Shown piece after piece: positions 1-4,520 of a DNA stretch of 5,347 bases. The stretch is from Acidobacteriota bacterium. GTDB taxonomy: Bacteria; Acidobacteriota; Terriglobia; Bryobacterales; Bryobacteraceae. The translations under genes were made by a program, and so were the position numbers. Location: the NCBI GenBank assembly GCA_023380575.1, contig JAMCRM010000202.1:1-5347 (forward strand). The letters are read 5' to 3'. Under the pieces are notes generated by a model that was given only the letters and a program-made list of their open reading frames with translations, was not told the DNA's origin and did no database searches. Within the stretch, counting starts at the first letter, position 1; the number at the start of each line of letters is the position of its first letter.

Positions 1-1555
1 ACACCCGCACATAGGCCCGGGTGTTGGCTCTGAGCCCGTTCACCAGCGAAAGCACCTGCTCCACCGATTTGGGCTGGTTGCCGATCATCTGGCGGAAATC
101 GGTCAGGTTCGTGGTGGCAGCGTCGGCGACCGTGAAGTACAGCGGCCCGGCGGGCGCGCCCACGGGCACTGTGTAAGCCGCCCGGCGGGTCATTTCCTTG
201 CCGTTTTCGCCGCTGAGCACAATGGTCAATTCCACTTTCTCGCCAGGGTGCACGTCCGGGCGGCCGGCATATACCTGGTCGATCTGCATCTGCTTCTTGT
301 CGTCGAAGGACTCAATTTCGAGTGCCACGCGCCGCAATGCCAGGGCGTCGAAGCCGCTCTGCAGCACGTATGCCAGGGGCACGGCCGTGGAGAGCGAAGC
401 CAGCACCGCCGAGCCGTTGTCAGCGGCGTACATGTTGTTCACCAGAAGAGGCGCGGGCGACCCGCGCAGGTCGATCACGCCCTTCACGCGGAAACTCGAG
501 GCGCCCACCGTGCGCTCGGTAGCGTCAATGGCCGAAAAGACCGCCATCTGGATGAGCAGAGGCGCCATGTAGCGGTCCCCCACCATCTGCATGGAGTAGC
601 TGTCCGACTGCTTGCCTCCCCGGGAGACCACAATGGAGACCGGCACCATGGGGACGCGGTGGCCGATTTGGCCGTATACCGCCGTGCTGCGGTCCTGCGA
701 GATGGTCCCCATGAGCTCACGCGACGTGGAAATCTTAAAGGAACTGTTCAGAGTGGGCAGCAGCGTAATGACTTCCGCGCGGGAGAAGGGCAGCGCCGTG
801 GAACCCACTGAGAGGAAGCGATGCCCGAAGGCGAAGATGCGGTCGCCATCGATGTAGGTGACGGTGCCGTCCGCGCCGACGCTCATATCGCCCGACATGA
901 GTTCCACGCTGATCATGGAACCGGGCTTCAGCGCTGAAGGGAGACCCATGCGCAGGTCTGTGCGGCCCCCTGCCGTAATGCCCTGCCGGGGTTCCAGACC
1001 CAAGGCGCGCAACTGCGGCGCGAAATGCTCGATAGCGGCGCGGGTGAAGCCGCCGAAAGAAACCGGGGTGGCCACATCCACCATGCGGGAGCCGCCGGCC
1101 AGGGCGTCCTCGGGGCGTGCAAAGGCTTGGGTCAGATCCTTTTCGGCGAGGCTGATGCGCGCGCGCCGGACGGGGTCCGCGGGCGCACTCGCCACCTTCA
1201 GCATCTCCTCAATCGGGCGGATTCCCGCGATGGGCTCCGTGGCGAACGGAAACGCCATGGCCACCGCGCCTGCCAGCTTTCCGCCGATATAGACGGGGCT
1301 GCCGCTCATCCCCTGCAGCACGCCCGTGCGGCCCAACGGTCCCCCGGACAGGCGTGCCAGGATCAGCGACTGCTTAGGGCCGATGTTGTCCATCACGCCC
1401 AGGATCTCTACCTGGAAGTCCTCAATCCGGTTCCCGGCAAACACAGTCTTGCCGGTGCCCCGCATACCGGGCCTGATATCTCTCAGGGGAAAGAAAGGAG
1501 ATTGGGCACACAGAGTGGTAACCAGGAGAAAAAGCGGCGCAAAGCTGCGAACCAC
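1..1555 (-). CDS. Secreted SpoIVB-like (S55 family) serine peptidase homologue, 3' end cut by window
   Basis: This open frame (518 codons in the window, no stop reached) encodes an exported protein related to SpoIVB/S55 chymotrypsin-fold peptidases. The proposed start is GTG at 1555; it gives a basic, then hydrophobic signal sequence (MVRSFAPLFLLVTTLCAQ) with probable cleavage near Ala17. The next in-frame ATG (residue 31) would remove the signal and enter the domain. Residues 24-110 hold the serine block: GMRGTG at 30-35, then GMSGSP at 82-87, with Ser84 the expected nucleophile, then GKLAGAV. A second block at 230-298 has FGH with His245 and ISQDRSTAVYG at 285-295. In Bacillus SpoIVB the His block precedes the Ser block, so the order here is swapped. 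No clear equivalent of the SpoIVB catalytic Asp is seen, so activity is unproven. Residues from about 370 onward look like a beta-rich accessory region. It lies 72 bp behind the methyltransferase gene, in the same direction. Family assignment is strong; the substrate is unknown. Confidence 0.85.
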   Translation of the reverse strand, partial: MVRSFAPLFLLVTTLCAQSPFFPLRDIRPGMRGTGKTVFAGNRIEDFQVEILGVMDNIGPKQSLILARLSGGPLGRTGVLQGMSGSPVYIGGKLAGAVAMAFPFATEPIAGIRPIEEMLKVASAPADPVRRARISLAEKDLTQAFARPEDALAGGSRMVDVATPVSFGGFTRAAIEHFAPQLRALGLEPRQGITAGGRTDLRMGLPSALKPGSMISVELMSGDMSVGADGTVTYIDGDRIFAFGHRFLSVGSTALPFSRAEVITLLPTLNSSFKISTSRELMGTISQDRSTAVYGQIGHRVPMVPVSIVVSRGGKQSDSYSMQMVGDRYMAPLLIQMAVFSAIDATERTVGASSFRVKGVIDLRGSPAPLLVNNMYAADNGSAVLASLSTAVPLAYVLQSGFDALALRRVALEIESFDDKKQMQIDQVYAGRPDVHPGEKVELTIVLSGENGKEMTRRAAYTVPVGAPAGPLYFTVADAATTNLTDFRQMIGNQPKSVEQVLSLVNGLRANTRAYVRV

Positions 1556-1627
1556 TCCCTTATTGTAACTCCGAGCCTGGATTTCCCTTAGCGCCCTCAG
1601 GCAGTTACCTGTATGGGAGGTGGTGTA

Positions 1628-2185
1628 CTATTTCGTACTATGAGCCGGAGCGGCGGCCGGCATGATCCAGAAGTAGATCCGGTGGCCTTCAAGTTCCACC
1701 ACCTTGTTCGGCTGCCAGTCGCCCATGTCAAAATCGTGGGAAACCACCCGCGTGCCCGGTTTGAGTTCCGCGAACAACTTGGGCTTGAGCTTCAGGTTCA
1801 CGGAGGGGAGCAGATACAGGGTGACCACCGTGGCGTTTCTCAGGTCCGCTTTGAAGAGATCTTCCTGGCGGAAGGTAACGCGGTCCGTAACGCCCGCTTT
1901 TTGAGCGTTCTCATTGGCTTCCTTGATGCGTTCCGGGTTCAGGTCGTAGCCGACCCCATGGGCCCCGAACTTCTGCGCGGCCGTGACCACGATACGGCCG
2001 TCACCGGACCCCAGGTCATAGAGGACGTCGGTCTTTTTCACATTGGCCAGTTTGAGCATTTGCTCCACGACGTTCTCGGGCGTCGGAACATAGGGACCCT
2101 CCAGGTCGGGATCCTGGGCGCAAAGGGGCGCCATCATGCAGGAGCCGAGCAGCAAAGCGAGGGCGAGCAGTCCGGTCGATCTCAC
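1628..2185 (-). CDS. Exported class I SAM-dependent methyltransferase-like protein
   Basis: The 185-residue product has a Rossmann-type class I methyltransferase core. Motif I DLGSGDG is at residues 57-63, followed by an acidic residue for the SAM ribose (Asp81 in GYDLNPE) and an EDLF motif near 108-111. The C-terminal half (LYLLPSVN, then KPGTRVVSHDFDMGDW) resembles a family seen in acidobacteria and planctomycetes. GTG at 2185 is chosen as start because GGAGG (2193-2197) sits 7 nt upstream. A longer TTG start at 2212 would put this ribosome site inside the gene. The N terminus (MRSTGLLALALLLGSC) is a signal sequence. LGSC at 13-16 could be a lipobox with Cys16 lipidated, or signal peptidase I could cut after LCA at 21-23. 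Export is odd for an enzyme needing cytosolic SAM. At about 160 residues after the signal it is compact but complete. The acceptor substrate cannot be read from sequence. Confidence 0.88.
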   Translation of the reverse strand: MRSTGLLALALLLGSCMMAPLCAQDPDLEGPYVPTPENVVEQMLKLANVKKTDVLYDLGSGDGRIVVTAAQKFGAHGVGYDLNPERIKEANENAQKAGVTDRVTFRQEDLFKADLRNATVVTLYLLPSVNLKLKPKLFAELKPGTRVVSHDFDMGDWQPNKVVELEGHRIYFWIMPAAAPAHSTK

Positions 2186-2192
2186 AATCTTT

Positions 2193-2197
2193 CCTCC
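2193..2197 (-). promoter_or_regulatory. Shine-Dalgarno site deciding the methyltransferase start
   Basis: GGAGG, read on the minus strand, lies 7 nt before GTG 2185. It is the only strong ribosome site near this gene and is the reason for preferring GTG 2185 over the in-frame TTG at 2212. Confidence 0.75.
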
Positions 2198-2217
2198 CGA
2201 AGTGGACAGCAAACGGA

Positions 2218-2246
2218 AGTGTACCTGATTAGCACCGGGAAGTCAC
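2218..2246 (-). promoter_or_regulatory. Candidate sigma70-type promoter for the methyltransferase-peptidase operon
   Basis: On the minus strand, GTGACT (2246-2241, 4 of 6 matches to TTGACA) is separated by exactly 17 nt from TACACT (2223-2218, 4 of 6 to TATAAT). Transcription would start near 2211 and give a roughly 25-nt leader containing the GGAGG site. This is consistent with transcription of both downstream minus-strand genes. It was assigned by eye only. Confidence 0.4.
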
Positions 2247-2267
2247 CCACGAGGGTCTGAATTGCGA

Positions 2268-2273
2268 AATAAT
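2268..2273 (+). promoter_or_regulatory. -10-like box directly upstream of the small ORF
   Basis: AATAAT matches TATAAT at 5 of 6 positions and ends 8 nt before ATG 2282. A transcript initiating 7-8 nt after the box would begin at or next to the start codon. No good -35 hexamer is present at 16-18 nt spacing, so this is weak evidence. Confidence 0.3.
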
Positions 2274-2281
2274 GGTTACCG

Positions 2282-2518
2282 ATGCCGACGAAATCGCAAC
2301 CCCCCGCGAAGCCCGGCGATAACCAGATCCGGGCACTGGCCGACAAGCGCATTCGGGAAGTTCTCAAGACCCACGGGCCGGACCTGCCGGAAGCGGCCGT
2401 CCTGGAAGGTTTCCAGGACTGGGTGCTGCCCGACCGTCACCTGGCTCTGATCCGCGAGCGCATCGAGCGTTGGCGGCTGGTAGCGGCGAAGAAAGCGTCC
2501 CGCAAGGCGCAAGCGTAG
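2282..2518 (+). CDS. Small hypothetical protein, 78 residues
   Basis: I do not recognise this protein. It reads MPTKSQPPAKPGDN, then a charged and probably helical stretch (residues 15-70) with an acidic/hydrophobic middle (PEAAVLEGFQDWVLPD, 37-52), and ends in a Lys/Ala/Arg-rich tail. It is soluble, with no signal or membrane segment. The frame is believed coding because third positions are strongly G/C-rich in this frame, and not in the overlapping plus-frame reading from 2262. An in-frame stop at 2270 makes ATG 2282 the first possible ATG. No Shine-Dalgarno is visible. The basic tail and helical content would fit a small nucleic-acid- or ribosome-associated protein, but that is speculation. 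It is divergent from the methyltransferase gene, with 96 bp between the two start codons. Confidence 0.6.
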   Translation: MPTKSQPPAKPGDNQIRALADKRIREVLKTHGPDLPEAAVLEGFQDWVLPDRHLALIRERIERWRLVAAKKASRKAQA

Positions 2519-2648
2519 CTTCGCCGTCCACTGCACAGCGGATCGATTCGGAAGTGGTGAGGAGCCGGGCCCCTTGGCTCACTCCCAATGCACAAGGGAC
2601 GCAAATCCCGCGATGGCGTAGAGCCGATTCTTTCGTTTGAGAGTTTTA
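2519..2648. other. Intergenic stretch without a supported gene
   Basis: These 130 bp lie between the small ORF and the 3' end of the tRNA. An imperfect hairpin is visible around 2558-2583 (GAGCC pairing with GGCTC across a GC-rich loop), but no T-run follows it, so it is not called a terminator. Open frames crossing this stretch are short and lack supporting codon bias. Confidence 0.5.
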
Positions 2649-2725
2649 TGGTGCGCCCGGGGTGACTCGAACACCCGACCTTCTGGTTCGTAGCCAGACG
2701 CTCTATCCAACTGAGCTACGGGCGC
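2649..2725 (-). tRNA. tRNA-Arg (anticodon ACG), complete with encoded CCA
   Basis: A full 77-nt cloverleaf can be drawn on the minus strand. The 7-bp acceptor stem pairs GCGCCCG with CGGGCGC and is followed by discriminator A and a genomically encoded CCA (2651-2649). The D stem is GCTC/GAGC around AGTTGGATA. The anticodon stem TCTGG/CCAGA encloses the loop CTACGAA, giving anticodon ACG. The T arm is GGGTG-TTCGAGT-CACCC. ACG is the standard bacterial arginine isoacceptor; A34 is normally converted to inosine by TadA so that it reads CGU, CGC and CGA. The gene is transcribed away from alaX, with which it shares an 88-bp divergent upstream region. Confidence 0.97.
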
Positions 2726-2746
2726 TCTTGGTGAAGGTTCCTTTTT

Positions 2747-2775
2747 AGAGTAGCGAGTCGTGCGCGATTTCGCAA
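2747..2775 (-). promoter_or_regulatory. Sigma70-type promoter of tRNA-Arg
   Basis: On the minus strand, TTGCGA (2775-2770, 4 of 6 to TTGACA) and TACTCT (2752-2747, 4 of 6 to TATAAT) are separated by 17 nt. Initiation near 2740 would leave a leader of about 15 nt for removal by RNase P, a usual layout for tRNA genes. It occupies the same short region that must also drive alaX in the opposite direction. Confidence 0.5.
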
Positions 2776-2813
2776 GTCCTGCCCATGCCGCGTGCTATTT
2801 TGGGCTTTCCGGC

Positions 2814-3986
2814 ATGACTGAACGTCTCTACTATACCGATGCCTACATGCGCGAGTTTCGCGCGCGTGTCGTCCAACAGCAGGGCGATCTCGTCTATCTC
2901 GACCGCACCGCGTTCTACCCCACTTCCGGTGGCCAGCCTTTCGATACGGGATCGATCGCCGGAGCGGCGGTGCTCGAGGTCATCGACGAGGGTGACCGCA
3001 TCGCACACCGCACGGCATCTCCCATCACTCCCGGGGAAGCCGCGTGCAGCGTCGATTGGGTTCGCCGCTTCGATCACATGCAGCAGCACACCGGCCAGCA
3101 CCTGCTCTCGGCCGTGTTTGCCGATCTGTTCGATGCCGGCACGGTCGGGTTCCACCTGGGCCAGGATACCTCCACCATCGACCTCGATAAGACCTCCCTC
3201 ACCCCCGATCAGGTCTGCCGGGCCGAGGAGCGCGCCAACCGCATTGTTTTTGAGAACCGTCCCGTTACCGTGACATTCGAAGATTCCGCAACCGCCCGGA
3301 AGTTGCGAAAGCCTTCGGAGCGCGAAGGCACCATCCGGATCATCAATATCGACGGCTTCGACCGCAGCGCCTGCGGCGGGACGCACGTGCGGTCCACCGG
3401 CGAAATCGGACCCATCCTGATTCGCAAGCTGGAAAAAATCCGCGCCTCGCTGCGGGTGGAATTTCTGTGCGGCCTGCGTGCGGTGCGGCGCGCCCGAGCC
3501 GATTTCGAGGCCCTCACGCGCGTTGCGCAGATGTTCTCCGCGGCTCTCGATGAGACGCCCGGCATGGTAGCCGCGCAGTTGGAAGCGGCGCGTGCGGGCG
3601 AAAAACTGCGGCGCAAACTGGAATCCGATCTCGCCGCCTATAAGGGCAGGGAATTGTACGACGGCACAGCGCCCGATGCTTGCGGCTTCCGCCGCATCAC
3701 CCGGCGATTGCCGCAAGGCAGCCTGGAAGAGTTGCGCGGCATTGCACAGAGCTTTACCGCGCGATCGAAAGCCGTTTTCCTGGGAGTGCTGGAGAACCCG
3801 CCTTCAGTCCTTCTGGCCGTTTCCGAAGATGCCGGTATCGACGCGGGCAAGGCCGTCAAGAGCTCGGTGATGCAGTCGGGCGGACGCGGCGGCGGCACCG
3901 CGCGCATGGCGCAAGGCAGCGTACCCGGTACCGAATCGCTGCAAAAAGTCCTGGAGCATATTACTTCGGTGGTACCTTTTAAGTAG
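2814..3986 (+). CDS. alaX: Alanyl-tRNA editing protein AlaX (long form with C-Ala/DHHA1 domain)
   Basis: This 390-residue cytosolic hydrolase deacylates mischarged tRNA-Ala (Ser- or Gly-tRNA-Ala), acting in trans to the editing site of alanyl-tRNA synthetase. Residues 1-80 form the AlaRS-like barrel region, including FYPTSGGQP near 34-42. The editing site carries both zinc motifs: HTGQH (His92, His96) and CGGTH (Cys187, His191). A charged, helical linker at about 220-290 precedes a DHHA1/C-Ala domain with GGRGGG (356-361) and MAQG, the signature that binds the tRNA elbow. Length and domain order match long-form AlaX (COG2872-like) and the protein appears intact. ATG 2814 is preferred over the upstream GTG at 2760, because homologues start just before the LYYTD-like stretch and the extension has no family similarity. 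No Shine-Dalgarno is obvious. It stands head-to-head with tRNA-Arg. Confidence 0.93.
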   Translation: MTERLYYTDAYMREFRARVVQQQGDLVYLDRTAFYPTSGGQPFDTGSIAGAAVLEVIDEGDRIAHRTASPITPGEAACSVDWVRRFDHMQQHTGQHLLSAVFADLFDAGTVGFHLGQDTSTIDLDKTSLTPDQVCRAEERANRIVFENRPVTVTFEDSATARKLRKPSEREGTIRIINIDGFDRSACGGTHVRSTGEIGPILIRKLEKIRASLRVEFLCGLRAVRRARADFEALTRVAQMFSAALDETPGMVAAQLEAARAGEKLRRKLESDLAAYKGRELYDGTAPDACGFRRITRRLPQGSLEELRGIAQSFTARSKAVFLGVLENPPSVLLAVSEDAGIDAGKAVKSSVMQSGGRGGGTARMAQGSVPGTESLQKVLEHITSVVPFK

Positions 3987-4002
3987 TATTTCTAGTATTT
4001 TT
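3960..4002 (+). terminator. Possible weak intrinsic terminator after alaX
   Basis: ATTACTT (3960-3966) can pair with AAGTAGT (3981-3987, one G-U pair), with an inner GGT/ACC pairing. A T-rich stretch ends in TTTTT at 3998-4002. The stem is AT-rich, overlaps the end of the coding region, and lies about 10 nt from the T-run, so it is far from canonical. Confidence 0.2.
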
Positions 4003-4008
4003 CGCCCA

Positions 4009-4043
4009 GAACAAATTCGTTCACGTGTGTTTCATTACGTAAT
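4009..4043. promoter_or_regulatory. Cluster of palindromes upstream of the receiver gene, candidate operator
   Basis: Three dyad-symmetric sites follow one another: GAACAAATTCGTTC (4009-4022, 12 of 14 positions symmetric), CACGTG (4022-4027) and the perfect 10-bp ATTACGTAAT (4034-4043). They lie 55-89 bp before ATG 4098, where a repressor or activator site would be expected. No specific regulator can be named. AT-rich DNA yields short palindromes by chance, so confidence is low. Confidence 0.3.
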
Positions 4044-4081
4044 ACGGTTGGATACTCCTTTAATGCGGGCGCGCTTCGAAC

Positions 4082-4087
4082 TACAAT
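4082..4087 (+). promoter_or_regulatory. -10-like box close to the receiver gene start
   Basis: TACAAT matches TATAAT at 5 of 6 positions and ends 10 nt before ATG 4098, implying a leader of only a few nucleotides. TTTAAT at 4059-4064 could act as a poor -35 element (17-nt spacing) or as a separate -10 element with a longer leader. Confidence 0.35.
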
Positions 4088-4097
4088 TTGACAGGCT

Positions 4098-4520
4098 ATG
4101 AAGCGAAGTGCCGTGAACGCGCCACCCACTATCCTCGTAGTGGATGATGAAACGAGCGTATTGAGCGTCATCGAAGCCGTGCTTCGGCGCTGCGGCTATC
4201 GTGTGCTGGCTGCTTCGAATGCCGGGCAAGCCCTGGAGATCGCCAAAGCGGAGCCGCGGATCGATCTGCTTTTGGCCGATGTGGTACTGCCGGGCATGAA
4301 CGGTCCCGATCTCGCGGAGACGCTCATTGCGCGGCGCCGGGAAATGCGGGTCTTGTTCACTGCCGGCATGCCGGACACCGCTTACATTCGCGAGCGCGTT
4401 TTCAACCGCAACCTGCCTCTGTTGCCCAAGCCCTTCCTACCCGTCGACCTGGTCCACGCGGTCGGTGACGTTATGGCGCGCCCTCGTGGAGCGCGAACCC
4501 ACAGGGCTCCCGCGGCCTAA
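4098..4520 (+). CDS. Single-domain CheY-like response regulator (receiver only)
   Basis: The 140-residue protein is almost entirely one receiver domain (about residues 10-128) with no output domain. The acidic pocket Asp16-Asp17, phosphoacceptor Asp61 (in LLLADVVLPGMNG), the Thr88 switch residue (FTAG) and Lys111-Pro112 (PKPF) are all present, so it should accept phosphate from a histidine kinase. The wording of the motifs (DVVLPGMNGPDLAE, then PLLPKPFLPVDL) resembles receiver domains appended to hybrid kinases. The last 13 residues are Arg/Ala/Pro-rich and look disordered. No kinase is adjacent, so the partner is unknown. ATG 4098 is used; there is only a poor AGG ribosome site 2 nt upstream, and GTG at 4113 is a possible alternative. 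The stop codon overlaps the stop of convergent purU. Confidence 0.9.
   Translation: MKRSAVNAPPTILVVDDETSVLSVIEAVLRRCGYRVLAASNAGQALEIAKAEPRIDLLLADVVLPGMNGPDLAETLIARRREMRVLFTAGMPDTAYIRERVFNRNLPLLPKPFLPVDLVHAVGDVMARPRGARTHRAPAA

Noticed and set aside
248..1591. Plus-strand open frames (248-811, 858-1292, 1025-1591 and shorter ones)
   Set aside because: They lie opposite the continuous S55 peptidase frame; translations are rich in Arg/His/Ala/Gly and show no domain.
1556..1627. Terminator or regulatory RNA between methyltransferase and S55 peptidase
   Set aside because: Only a 4-bp CAGG/CCTG pairing is visible, with no T-run, so continued transcription is more likely.
1613..2260. 215-residue plus-strand open frame opposite the methyltransferase
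   Set aside because: The minus strand carries a clear SAM-binding motif, ribosome site and signal peptide. The plus frame looks like its shadow.
2276..2536. 86-residue minus-strand open frame over the small hypothetical gene
   Set aside because: It is poorly placed relative to the methyltransferase promoter and lacks a ribosome site; the plus frame 2282-2518 has the better third-position GC pattern.
2558..2583. Hairpin as a terminator for the small ORF
   Set aside because: The stem is only 5 continuous pairs with mismatches or bulges outside it, and no T-run follows on either strand.
2745..3716. 323-residue open frame antisense to alaX
   Set aside because: It mirrors alaX, whose domains and metal-binding motifs are unambiguous. 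The antisense translation shows no recognisable domain and is explained by GC-rich codon bias leaving the opposite frame open.
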